Assembly (NCBI RefSeq): GCF_020524585.1 | Contig: NZ_JAIVLK010000003.1 | Coordinates: 496,001-560,000, forward strand | Direction of reading: 5' to 3' | Length of the DNA: 64,000 bases | Source of the DNA: Celeribacter naphthalenivorans | Lineage (GTDB): Bacteria; Pseudomonadota; Alphaproteobacteria; Rhodobacterales; Rhodobacteraceae | Shown: piece after piece, positions 53,500 to 61,151 of the stretch | Layout of the letters: the number at the start of each line of letters is the position of its first letter | How positions within the stretch are numbered: position 1 is the first letter of the stretch | Translations under genes and position numbers: made by a program | The notes under the pieces: model-generated | Databases searched by the model: none | What the model was told of the DNA's origin: nothing | Seen by the model: only the letters and a program-made list of their open reading frames with translations

Positions 53500-54228
53500 A
53501 TGACGACGAGTTGTAAAAATTGCCCGCTGCGCAAGAAGGAGTGCTTTATGCCGTTCTCGGCGCAGGAATTGTCCTTCATGGAAACGTTCAAAAGCGGTGA
53601 GTTGAGTGTCGATGCGAAAACGACGATTCAGATCGAAGGGGCAAAGACACCACATCTTTACACGGTCTTGAGCGGTATGGGGCTGCGTTACAAGACACTC
53701 GAAAACGGTCGTCGGCAGGTCATCAATTTCCTCATGCCCGGAGATTTCGTCGGTCTTCAGGCGGGCGTCATGGGCGAGGCCGGGCATTCGGTCGAGACCG
53801 CGACGCCGATGGTGCTCTGTACCTTTCAGCGTCAGGACCTGTGGCGTTTGTTCCAATCTCATCCGTCGCGGGCCTATGACCTTGTGTGGCTGGCGGCCTC
53901 TGAGGAGGCGTTTTTGGGGCAAAGCCTTGCCACCGTCGGCCAGCGCACCGGGGTCGAACGCGTGGCTTGGGCGCTGTTAAAACTCTATGAGCGTTTGGAT
54001 CATCGCGGTTTGACGAAAGGCAACAGTGTCGCCTTGCCCTTTCGCCAACAAGACCTCGCGGATGCTCTGGGGCTGTCTCTGGTACATACCAACAAAACGC
54101 TGAGTCAACTGCGGTCGCGCAGGGTGGCGGATTGGTCCAACGGGGCGCTCACCATTCTCGATCGCGAGAAATTGCAAAACAGCGCCATGATGGATGTCGA
54201 AGGGATGGAACAGAGGCCGCTGATATGA
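53500..54228 (+). CDS. Crp/Fnr-family transcription regulator with four FNR-like cysteines
   Basis: This 242-residue regulator has an N-terminal cyclic-nucleotide-binding-type sensor domain (about residues 30-140), a long dimer helix and a C-terminal winged helix with the Fnr-type recognition region FRQQDLADALGLSLVHTNKTLSQLRSR. Cysteines 5, 8 and 15 (CKNCPLRKKEC) and Cys107 (PMVLCTF) parallel E. coli FNR C20, C23, C29 and C122, with 92 residues between the last two (FNR: 93). It may therefore bind an oxygen-labile [4Fe-4S] cluster, though relatives of similar sequence often lack the third Cys. ATG 53500 fits GGAG; GTG 53491 is also in frame. Confidence 0.85.
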   Translation: MTTSCKNCPLRKKECFMPFSAQELSFMETFKSGELSVDAKTTIQIEGAKTPHLYTVLSGMGLRYKTLENGRRQVINFLMPGDFVGLQAGVMGEAGHSVETATPMVLCTFQRQDLWRLFQSHPSRAYDLVWLAASEEAFLGQSLATVGQRTGVERVAWALLKLYERLDHRGLTKGNSVALPFRQQDLADALGLSLVHTNKTLSQLRSRRVADWSNGALTILDREKLQNSAMMDVEGMEQRPLI

Positions 54229-54237
54229 GCGTGGTAT

Positions 54238-54266
54238 AAAAAAAGACCCTCCGAAGAGGGCCTTTT
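54238..54266. terminator. Bidirectional terminator between the Fnr-like gene and rpsO
   Basis: GACCCTC/GAGGGCC around a CGAA loop (one mismatch) is flanked by a run of A on the left and TTTT on the right. It can serve both convergent genes. Confidence 0.8.
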
Positions 54267-54331
54267 CCTGTTCCGATCCGTTTCCCCGCCGCAACAGTCG
54301 CCGTGGCCGGGGCTTCGGAGGTACTTTCGTC

Positions 54332-54601
54332 TTAGCGACGGATACCGAGACGCTTGATCAGGTCGAGGTAACGGGCTTCGTCTTTACCTTTGAGGTAGTC
54401 GAGAAGCTTACGACGCTGAGCCACCATCATCAAAAGGCCACGGCGACCGTGGTTGTCTTTTTTGTGGGTTTTGAAGTGCTCGGTGAGCGTGGAAATGCGC
54501 GAGGTCAGAATTGCGACCTGAACTTCGGGGGAACCGGTGTCACCTTCTTTGGTGGCGAATTCCTTGATCAGGCGGCTTTTCTCTTCAGCAGTGATCGACA
54601 T
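54332..54601 (-). CDS. rpsO: 30S ribosomal protein S15
   Basis: S15 is a primary 16S rRNA-binding protein. The 89-residue sequence is typical: [32 protein letters not shown], then [32 protein letters not shown] and the C-terminal [20 protein letters not shown] lies upstream of ATG 54601. It is normally directly upstream of pnp; here the Fnr-like gene, a hypothetical gene, an SGNH hydrolase and putP intervene. A structured leader lies upstream. Confidence 0.97.
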   Translation of the reverse strand: MSITAEEKSRLIKEFATKEGDTGSPEVQVAILTSRISTLTEHFKTHKKDNHGRRGLLMMVAQRRKLLDYLKGKDEARYLDLIKRLGIRR

Positions 54602-54639
54602 CGGGGTCTCCTTTCGAAAACAAAGGGTTATGGCACAAG

Positions 54640-54679
54640 CCGGGATGTCGTCCAGCAGGGCCCTTGGAGAAAATCCCGG
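54640..54679 (-). promoter_or_regulatory. Structured rpsO leader
   Basis: CCGGGAT (54640-54646) pairs perfectly with ATCCCGG (54673-54679). An inner CCAAGGGCCCTGCTGG-type hairpin lies in the 26-base loop. The structure ends 38 bp before the rpsO start. S15 autoregulates through its leader in several bacteria by different structures; a similar role is inferred. Confidence 0.4.
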
Positions 54680-54753
54680 AGTCTTTCATCCGAGAATGCG
54701 CGCGTTTAGCCGGATTCTCTGTGAAAAGAAAGCTTTTTCCTGTTTCGGCTTGC

Positions 54754-55050
54754 TTACTGCCCGGTCTCAACCCGCTGGCTTTCACTGAGAATTTCGCCAG
54801 CCAGTTGTTTCGCCCAGTCCCCGATGATCGGCACGACCTCCATCTGGTTGAGCATAAAGCCGACAATCGACACCACGATCGATGCGCCGACGACGGAGCC
54901 AAAGCCAAAGGCCAGCCCTCGGAGGAACTGAAACCACATCATGCGCAAATTGGAATTGTGAATGCGAATAAAACGGTGATTGTTCAGCCGCTCCAGCTCA
55001 ACTCTCAGCTCTTTGATATCCTGAGATAAAATCTTTTTTTCGTCTGACAT
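54754..55050 (-). CDS. DUF5665-like small membrane protein
   Basis: This 98-residue protein has an N-terminal charged helix (ILSQDIKELRVELERLNNHRF). One or two membrane segments follow (FLRGLAFGFGSVVGASIVVSIVGFMLN), then a short amphipathic tail. The pattern fits DUF5665-type proteins of unknown function. It is divergent from the RTX protein gene across an AT-rich 172-bp gap. It lies upstream of rpsO on the same strand; no terminator is seen between the two. Confidence 0.75.
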   Translation of the reverse strand: MSDEKKILSQDIKELRVELERLNNHRFIRIHNSNLRMMWFQFLRGLAFGFGSVVGASIVVSIVGFMLNQMEVVPIIGDWAKQLAGEILSESQRVETGQ

Positions 55051-55222
55051 GTCCTGGCCTTTGTTGCGGTCGCTCTGCCTTGGTTTATCTGAAGTCTTTG
55101 CAAAATGAAAATTAACCTTTGATAACAGCTGTTTAGATTAACTTTTTTGTATATTTTTCTTTCATTTGCAAAGCAAAGGTCTATGCTTTGTGCGGGGTTT
55201 GTTCTGTGTAGGGTGTGAGCAA
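55051..55222. other. AT-rich divergent intergenic region before the RTX protein gene
   Basis: This 172-bp AT-rich gap holds two TTTGCAAA palindromes (55097-55104 and 55165-55172) and one AACAGCTGTT palindrome (55124-55133). These are possible operators. Promoters for both divergent genes must lie here. Confidence 0.4.
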
Positions 55223-56659
55223 ATGTTATGGGCTTTGGCTTTGCTGGGATTGGTTCCGGCTGCGTTCGCAATAACGTCTTTCGAAGACGAAGGCACGCAA
55301 GGAAGTGTCGAAGACGCTGACACGGGTGTGGATGAGACCGGCGCGGAAGACACGCCCTCCGGCGAAGGTGATCTTTTGGACTTCACCGACCCTCTGCCTG
55401 AGGGCGATCCTGTTGAGGACAATTCCGTCGATGACGATCCGACTGCCGAAGAGGATGCTGCCGCCACTGACGAAAGCGATGATGGTCTCGGTGACGATTA
55501 TGCTGTGGCGCTGGGCTCTGGTGAGACGCTTTTTGCGGATTTCGTCGCCGAAGAAGATCATGTGACTCTGACGCTCGATGATGGCGACACAGGTGAGTTC
55601 GTCGTTGAGCCGCTGCTGGATGAGAATGGCGATGAGATCGGCACAAGCCTGTCCTACGTGACGGATGAGGATGAGACGATTCTGTCTTTCCTCGGCTACG
55701 ATTCCTTGCCCGTTGGCGATATTTCCGTTGAAATCATCGACCCTGAAAGCGGCGAGACAACGCTCTACGCTCTGGATGAATTGGGGGATTTCGGCGCGAT
55801 TGATCCGAATGACCCGGACATCCCGGATGAAGCGGGCCCTGACGGCAGCGCGGATGATGATGTGCTTGCGGTCAATGATCCGGACATTCCCGATGAGCCC
55901 GGTCCAGACGGCAACGCAGATGACACTGTGTTGAGTCCGGAAGAGGAGGACGTCGCGTCGACCGGTGCGCTGACCGGGGAGACGGTGGAATATACTCTCT
56001 CTGATGAGGGCGAGACCTTTATCCTGCCGGACGATCCGATGCAGGGCGGTACGGATGCGGCGCTCACGCTGGATGAAAACGGCCAGCCGACAATTGAGAC
56101 CGAGGGCACGCTGAATATTGTCACAGGCGGTGCAGGTAATGATACGATTGCCGCGGGCGACGATGCTGCGATTGTCAATGCGGGCGCTGGCGATGACACG
56201 ATATATGGCGGCGATGGTTCTGCGATCCTGTCGGGCGGCGCGGGCAATGACACGATCTATGCGGGCAATGACACCGGGTCATCCTACGTGCTGTCCGGCG
56301 ATGAAGGTGCCGATACACTTTATGGCGGCGATGGGGATGACACGCTTCTGATGGATGCCGAAGACACGGCCACGGGCGGTGCGGGCGCGGATGAATTCTG
56401 GCTCTATTACGACGCCAACGCCGATGTCGGCCATGCGGAGATCACCGACTTTGCCGAGGGCGAGGACATGCTGCGCGTGACCCTCGATCCGAAAGACAGC
56501 TTTGATGGTACGCTTGATGTCGATGTGAGCCAAACCGCCGATGGTCTGTCCAGCCAGGTGATCGTCAACGGCGACATCGTGGCGGTGCTCTACGGCTCGC
56601 CGGATGTCACGCTGGCTGACATCGTGGTTGAGGTCAGCCCCACCGCACTCTCTGCCTGA
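55223..56659 (+). CDS. Acidic RTX-repeat protein with N-terminal membrane anchor
   Basis: The 478-residue protein starts with a hydrophobic segment (MLWALALLGLVPAAFA). About 280 residues of very acidic sequence follow, with a 22-residue tandem duplication. Then come RTX calcium-binding nonapeptides (GGAGNDTIAAGDD, NAGAGDDTIYGGDG, SGGAGNDTIYAGND, LYGGDGDDTLL). The end domain ITDFAEGEDMLRV... is typical of type I-secreted RTX proteins. After the anchor there are only two basic residues. RTX loops should fold on binding Ca2+ outside the cell. No HlyB/HlyD/TolC genes are near. ATG 55223 is chosen; an upstream ATG at 55166 is also in frame. Confidence 0.82.
   Translation: MLWALALLGLVPAAFAITSFEDEGTQGSVEDADTGVDETGAEDTPSGEGDLLDFTDPLPEGDPVEDNSVDDDPTAEEDAAATDESDDGLGDDYAVALGSGETLFADFVAEEDHVTLTLDDGDTGEFVVEPLLDENGDEIGTSLSYVTDEDETILSFLGYDSLPVGDISVEIIDPESGETTLYALDELGDFGAIDPNDPDIPDEAGPDGSADDDVLAVNDPDIPDEPGPDGNADDTVLSPEEEDVASTGALTGETVEYTLSDEGETFILPDDPMQGGTDAALTLDENGQPTIETEGTLNIVTGGAGNDTIAAGDDAAIVNAGAGDDTIYGGDGSAILSGGAGNDTIYAGNDTGSSYVLSGDEGADTLYGGDGDDTLLMDAEDTATGGAGADEFWLYYDANADVGHAEITDFAEGEDMLRVTLDPKDSFDGTLDVDVSQTADGLSSQVIVNGDIVAVLYGSPDVTLADIVVEVSPTALSA
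55808..55939 (+). repeat. 66-bp tandem duplication in the RTX protein gene
   Basis: Two adjacent units (55808-55873 and 55874-55939) encode NDPDIPDEAGPDGSADDDVL and NDPDIPDEPGPDGNADDTVL plus two residues each. Many third-codon differences show the duplication is not recent or is diverging silently. Confidence 0.85.
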
Positions 56660-56674
56660 TTGCGGTCGGCTTGA

Positions 56675-57181
56675 TCAGGTCCACAGCTCCGGCTGTTGGG
56701 TATAGGCAATGTAAAGCGGGTGCTTGGGATGCCCGGCCTTTGATAGGCCGAGGTGATACAAATCCCGCCCCGTGGCCCGCAAAAGCCGCTCGACCTCTGC
56801 GCCGCGATCCAGATGCGCGCCATGGGTGCCCCAGGCGCAGATGATCTGATCCGCCCATTGGGCCCAGTCGCGAATGGCTTGGTCGTTCTCCGGCCCGACC
56901 GGATCGCTGGCAGCCCGCATTTTCTTCGGGTCCGTGTCGCGCCAGGCGAAAATATTCGTCACGCAAAACGACCCGAACCCAAGTGCACGGGCGCGCCGCT
57001 CACAGCGTTCCACCGTGGGATCGTTCTGCACTTCGGTGGCGGTCGAGGGGTTCAGCATCACAAAGAACGCCTTGCGCCCGTCCGGGTCCCAAGTCCGCAC
57101 CAAAGAATAACGGTAGCGTTCGCAATCCGAGTAGACTGCGGTGGAGGGCGCGTCGCCCTTGGTGTGGGTACGTGTGATCAT
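56675..57181 (-). CDS. DUF1643 domain protein
   Basis: This 168-residue protein matches DUF1643. It contains YRYSLVRTWDPDGRKAFFVMLNPSTATEVQNDPTVERCERRARALGFGSF in pieces, ending NIFAWRDTDP, which is the characteristic block. It then has IICAWGTHGAHLDRG and a C-terminal KHPLYIA motif. Function is unknown; the fold may be uracil-DNA-glycosylase-like, which is inference. ATG 57181 (MITRTHTKGDAPS) is preferred over the longer frame to 57211. It lies 39 bp downstream of truB on the same strand. Confidence 0.88.
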   Translation of the reverse strand: MITRTHTKGDAPSTAVYSDCERYRYSLVRTWDPDGRKAFFVMLNPSTATEVQNDPTVERCERRARALGFGSFCVTNIFAWRDTDPKKMRAASDPVGPENDQAIRDWAQWADQIICAWGTHGAHLDRGAEVERLLRATGRDLYHLGLSKAGHPKHPLYIAYTQQPELWT

Positions 57182-57220
57182 ACGGAGTGAATGGCCGCTC
57201 CGGGGAGACAAATCAAGCGA

Positions 57221-58129
57221 TCAAAGATTGAACACCCGAGACGGATGCAATTCGCCGCCTTTATATTGGCCCACGGCCACAGGTTTGCCCTCGAAGGAGG
57301 CCCAAACCTCATCGCCATATTCCACGCCATCCGCCGGATAGACCATGCCCGGATTGCCGTTCCTGAGCCGCGTTGCGCCTTCGGGAGTGCAGACCACCTC
57401 ATCGAGATCGGCCAGCCCCTCTTCGACAGGGCGCAGGAATTGGTCGATTTCTTCGCTCTTGGCGAATTCTTCGATCTTGGCCAGCGACACGCCCTCTTCG
57501 ACATCCCACGGCCCGGACCATTCCCGGCGCAACCACTCAACATGGCCATAGCAGCCAAGCGCCGCGCCCAGATCGCGGGCAATCGACCGCACATAGCCAC
57601 CCTTGCCGCAGACCATTTCCAAGACCGCGTGATCTTCGTCGACGCGCTCATGGAATTTCAACTCGTCCACATAAAGCGGGCGTGCGGCGATCTCGAAATC
57701 TTCGTCATCACGCGCCAATTTATAGGCGCGCTGCCCGTCGATTTTCACGGCGGAAAACTTCGGCGGCACCTGCATGATGTCGCCTTCGAACTGTGCCAGT
57801 GCGTCGAGGATTTGCGCATCCGTCGGGCGCGCATCACTCTCCGCAATCACCTCGCCCTCGGCATCGTCGGTGTTCGTTGCCTGCCCAAAACGCACAGAGA
57901 AGCGGTAGCATTTCAAAGCCTCGGTGATATAGGGCACGGTCTTCGTCGCCTCCCCCAAGGCCACCGCCAAAACACCCGTCGCGTCCGGGTCGAGCGTACC
58001 GGCATGCCCCGCCTTTTGCGCATCAAACGCCCAGCGCACTTTGTTGACAACAGAGGTCGAGGTCATGCCAGCGGGCTTGTCCACAACCAACCAGCCGTGA
58101 ACTGCGCGCCCCTTCTTGCGTCGGGCCAT
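57221..58129 (-). CDS. truB: tRNA pseudouridine-55 synthase
   Basis: TruB makes pseudouridine 55 in the tRNA T-loop. The 302-residue protein has [19 protein letters not shown], then the catalytic Asp motif [23 protein letters not shown] (about residues 37-60). [20 protein letters not shown] and [12 protein letters not shown] follow. The C-terminal domain is PUA-like. The start overlaps the rbfA stop by one base. The product works with RbfA in RNA/ribosome maturation. Confidence 0.96.
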   Translation of the reverse strand: MARRKKGRAVHGWLVVDKPAGMTSTSVVNKVRWAFDAQKAGHAGTLDPDATGVLAVALGEATKTVPYITEALKCYRFSVRFGQATNTDDAEGEVIAESDARPTDAQILDALAQFEGDIMQVPPKFSAVKIDGQRAYKLARDDEDFEIAARPLYVDELKFHERVDEDHAVLEMVCGKGGYVRSIARDLGAALGCYGHVEWLRREWSGPWDVEEGVSLAKIEEFAKSEEIDQFLRPVEEGLADLDEVVCTPEGATRLRNGNPGMVYPADGVEYGDEVWASFEGKPVAVGQYKGGELHPSRVFNL

Positions 58130-58551
58130 TACTCTTCCTCGTCGCTGTCTGTGTCGTCTTTGTGCAGATCGCGTTGCACGCGCTCGTCGGCAAACATGCG
58201 TCGCGTCGCGTCCATCCGGTCAAAGGTATCATCCAGCGCAAATCGCATCTCGGGCGTGTGCTTGATGCCAAGCGCTTTGCCCATCTGGTGCCGAATCTCG
58301 CCCTTGTTGCGCCGCAGCGCCTCAAGCGCCTCTTCGGCATCCTTGCCGCCCAGCGGCAGGATGAACGCCGTCGCCACCCGCAAATCCGGGCTCACGCGCA
58401 CCTCGCCCACCGTGATCGACATCGCGGTCAGGTCGGGGTCGTGAATTTCGCCACGGGTGAGAATCTCCGACAGACGACGCCGAATGGCCTCGCCGACGCG
58501 AAGGGTGCGATGGGACCCGCCGGGGCCGCTGGAATGAGATCGTTTTGCCAT
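58129..58551 (-). CDS. rbfA: 30S ribosome-binding factor A
   Basis: RbfA assists late 16S rRNA maturation and cold adaptation. The 140-residue KH-like protein has [49 protein letters not shown] and the C-terminal [14 protein letters not shown], with an acidic tail (DDTDSDEEE). ATG 58551 is chosen; the frame continues upstream through the divergent dapB region without similarity. Overlap with truB implies coupling. It is 102 bp from the divergent dapB start. Confidence 0.94.
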   Translation of the reverse strand: MAKRSHSSGPGGSHRTLRVGEAIRRRLSEILTRGEIHDPDLTAMSITVGEVRVSPDLRVATAFILPLGGKDAEEALEALRRNKGEIRHQMGKALGIKHTPEMRFALDDTFDRMDATRRMFADERVQRDLHKDDTDSDEEE

Positions 58552-58653
58552 AAAGGCCAGATAAGCCCGAACCGCGCGCCATGCAAGCGGGCTTTGCCAA
58601 AACCGCTGCGACACGCTAAAGCTCGCGCGAGAAAATTTCAGGAGACGAAAACC

Positions 58654-59463
58654 ATGAGCGAGCTTCCCGGCATTGTCATCACCGGCGCCTCTGGCCGGAT
58701 GGGCCAGATGTTGATCAAAACCGTCGTGGCCTCCGACAAATGCAAACTTGTGGGCGCCGTCGAGCGCGCGGGCAGCGATTGGATTGGGCGGGATGTCGGC
58801 GAAGCCATGGGCGGCACGGCTCTGGGCATTACGGTCACGGATGACGCGCTTGAGGCCTTCTCCCATGCGCAAGCTGTGATCGATTTCACCGCTCCTGAGG
58901 CGACCGTCGCCTTCGCGGCGCTGGCGGCACAGGCCCGTTGTGTCCATGTCATCGGCACCACCGGCATGTGCCCCGAGGAGCTGAAAAAGATCGAAGCCGC
59001 CTCCCGCCACGCCACGATCATTCGCGCGGGCAATATGTCCCTTGGCGTCAACCTTTTGACCAAGCTCACAAAAATGGTCGCCGCCGCTTTGGATGCCGAT
59101 TACGACATCGAAATCATTGAGGCGCATCACAATCGCAAGGTCGATGCACCCTCAGGAACTGCGCTCATGTTGGGCGAGGCGGCCGCCGAGGGCCGTGGTG
59201 TGAAACTCGATGAGGTCCGCGACTCGGGGCGTGATGGCATCACCGGCGCGCGCAACAAAGGTGATATCGGCTTTTCCGCCATCCGGGGCGGCGACATCAT
59301 CGGCGAGCATGATGTGATGTTCGCGGGCGAAGGTGAGCGCATCATCCTGCGCCATGTCGCCTCTGATCGCTCACTTTTTGCCAAAGGCGCCGTGAAAGCC
59401 GCGCTTTGGGGGCAGGGGCAGAAACCGGGCGAATACGATATGCTCGATGTGCTCGGCCTCTAA
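58654..59463 (+). CDS. dapB: 4-hydroxy-tetrahydrodipicolinate reductase
   Basis: DapB makes tetrahydrodipicolinate for lysine and peptidoglycan diaminopimelate. The 269-residue protein has the N-terminal cofactor motif [11 protein letters not shown] and the substrate/catalytic block [23 protein letters not shown] (catalytic His and Lys). [31 protein letters not shown] and the final [12 protein letters not shown] complete the match. AGGAG lies upstream of ATG 58654. A bidirectional terminator follows. Confidence 0.97.
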   Translation: MSELPGIVITGASGRMGQMLIKTVVASDKCKLVGAVERAGSDWIGRDVGEAMGGTALGITVTDDALEAFSHAQAVIDFTAPEATVAFAALAAQARCVHVIGTTGMCPEELKKIEAASRHATIIRAGNMSLGVNLLTKLTKMVAAALDADYDIEIIEAHHNRKVDAPSGTALMLGEAAAEGRGVKLDEVRDSGRDGITGARNKGDIGFSAIRGGDIIGEHDVMFAGEGERIILRHVASDRSLFAKGAVKAALWGQGQKPGEYDMLDVLGL

Positions 59464-59464
59464 C

Positions 59465-59486
59465 TTTTTCTTGGCAAAAATACTCA
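59465..59486 (-). repeat. Dispersed GAGTATTT element, copy 3
   Basis: On the minus strand this reads GAGTATTTTTGCCAAGAAAA. It lies directly after the dapB stop and before the terminator hairpin. Related copies are at 33210-33242 and 47960-47979. Confidence 0.5.
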
Positions 59487-59493
59487 AAACAAA

Positions 59494-59518
59494 ACCCGCA
59501 GGCGACTGCGGGTTTTTC
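59494..59518. terminator. Bidirectional terminator between dapB and the DUF1674 gene
   Basis: ACCCGCAG-GCGA-CTGCGGGT forms a perfect 8-bp stem. It is followed by TTTTCTT on the plus strand and preceded by an A-rich run for the convergent gene. Confidence 0.92.
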
Positions 59519-59520
59519 TT

Positions 59521-59718
59521 TTAGAAATCGATGGCGAGGCCTTTTTTCTCCCAATCGCCATAGCGCACGGGCTCGGGCCCATCGCGTCCGCCCAATTCTG
59601 TCGGCATGGCATTTACCGCCGCGTCACGGGCCTTGCGACGCTCTTCCGCCTCGGCCAGCGCGCGCTGGGCGGCGGGGGGGAGGTGCGACATATCGTGTTG
59701 TTCGGGTTGCTCACTCAT
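59521..59718 (-). CDS. DUF1674 / SdhAF4-like succinate dehydrogenase assembly factor
   Basis: This 65-residue protein ends with the conserved SdhAF4-type motif GPEPVRYGDWEKKGLAIDF, which in mitochondria and alphaproteobacteria marks the factor that binds flavinylated SdhA. The N-terminal half is charged and helical. ATG 59718 has AAGGAG upstream; a longer frame to 59793 lacks similarity. It is divergent from rsmB and convergent with dapB. Confidence 0.88.
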   Translation of the reverse strand: MSEQPEQHDMSHLPPAAQRALAEAEERRKARDAAVNAMPTELGGRDGPEPVRYGDWEKKGLAIDF

Positions 59719-59777
59719 GAGGAGCTCCTTTCGGATGATCTTGTCCGGCTTGCCCTTGTGATATACGGGGTTGGACC

Positions 59778-61058
59778 ATGAAAACAAGATCAACAGATGT
59801 CGCCGGGCTTGCCGCCCGCCGGGCCGCTCTGGCCCTTTTGGATGCCGTGCTCGTCGAGAAGCGGCTCCTCTCCGAAGTGCTGTTGCAGCGCACCAAGGAT
59901 CTCACGCCCGAAGATCGCGCCCGTGCGCAGCGTCTGGTGACCGAAGCGTTGCGGGTCACAGATCGCTGCGACCGGATGCTTGGGCCGCATCTCTCAAAAC
60001 GCCCCGCGCCGCATGTGATGAACGCGCTGCGCCTTGGGGTGTTCGAGATTTGCGCGATGAATGAGGCGGCGCATGGCGTGGTGAACGCCTATGTGACGCT
60101 GATGCAGGAGCGCCCAAAATCCAGCCATTTCAAAGGGCTGGTCAACGCGGTGCTACGCAAGATCGATGCGGATAAGGCAAAATGGGACACTCTGCCTGCG
60201 CCGATGCTGCCGAAATGGCTGCGCAAACCTCTGGTGGCGGATTTCGGCAAGGCTGATGTCAGCGCCATGGAGGCGGTGCAGGCCAAGGGCGCGCCCCTCG
60301 ATCTGACGGTGAAAAACGACGCCGAAGGCTGGGCCGAAAAGCTTGGCGGTGAGGTTCTTCCGACCGGCTCCGTGCGGTTGGATGGCTCTGTGCAGGTCAC
60401 GAAACTCGATGGTTTCCAAGCGGGGGATTGGTGGGTGCAAGATGCGGCCGCCAGCTTGCCCGCCCGCATTCTGGCGCCGGAAAAAGGCGTCCGCGTGCTC
60501 GATATGTGCGCGGCTCCCGGCGGCAAAACGATGCAGCTCGCCGCGATGGGTGCCGAGGTCACTGCGCTTGATATTTCCGAATCGCGCATGGCGCGCGTTC
60601 AGGAAAACCTGTCCCGCTGCTCTCTCTCGGCGGAAATTTGCGTCGGCGATGCGCTGGAATATGAGGGCGGGCCGTTCGACGCGATCCTGCTCGATGCGCC
60701 CTGTACCGCTACGGGCACGATCCGGCGTCACCCGGACCTGCCGCATGTCAAAGACGGCTCGGATTTTCCGGGGCTTTTTGAGTTGCAGGAACATCTGATC
60801 GACCGGGCTTTGGGGATGCTCAAACCCGGCGGAAAACTGGTCTATTGCACCTGTTCTCTCTTGATCGACGAGGGCGAGGAGCAGGTGCGCGACGCCATGG
60901 CGCGGCACCCTGATCTGCGCATCGATTTGGAGGCGCTGAAAATCCCCGGAATTGAACCCGAGTGGATCGGTGAGGAAGGTCTGCGCACACGTCCCGACTA
61001 TTGGGCGGAGCGCGGCGGGATGGATGGTTTCTTTATCACGGTCCTGCGACGGGGATAA
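59778..61058 (+). CDS. rsmB: 16S rRNA m5C967-type methyltransferase (RsmB/NOL1 family)
   Basis: This 426-residue SAM-dependent rRNA cytosine methyltransferase has an N-terminal NusB-like RNA-binding domain to about residue 130. The Rossmann core has motif I VLDMCAAPGGKTMQLAAMGA and LDISESRMARVQENL. The catalytic cysteines are in LLDAPCTATGTIRRHPDL and LVYCTCSLLIDEGE. The product fits RsmB (m5C967); RsmF-like targets are less likely given the NusB domain. ATG 59778 is the only sensible start. Confidence 0.93.
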   Translation: MKTRSTDVAGLAARRAALALLDAVLVEKRLLSEVLLQRTKDLTPEDRARAQRLVTEALRVTDRCDRMLGPHLSKRPAPHVMNALRLGVFEICAMNEAAHGVVNAYVTLMQERPKSSHFKGLVNAVLRKIDADKAKWDTLPAPMLPKWLRKPLVADFGKADVSAMEAVQAKGAPLDLTVKNDAEGWAEKLGGEVLPTGSVRLDGSVQVTKLDGFQAGDWWVQDAAASLPARILAPEKGVRVLDMCAAPGGKTMQLAAMGAEVTALDISESRMARVQENLSRCSLSAEICVGDALEYEGGPFDAILLDAPCTATGTIRRHPDLPHVKDGSDFPGLFELQEHLIDRALGMLKPGGKLVYCTCSLLIDEGEEQVRDAMARHPDLRIDLEALKIPGIEPEWIGEEGLRTRPDYWAERGGMDGFFITVLRRG

Positions 61059-61151
61059 CGGATCGGCATTTCCCGATGACATCCGGGGGCGCGCCCGCTA
61101 TCTTCGGCGCAATTGAGAATGACCCGGTTAACAGGGTGGGGCAGGCCCGAA

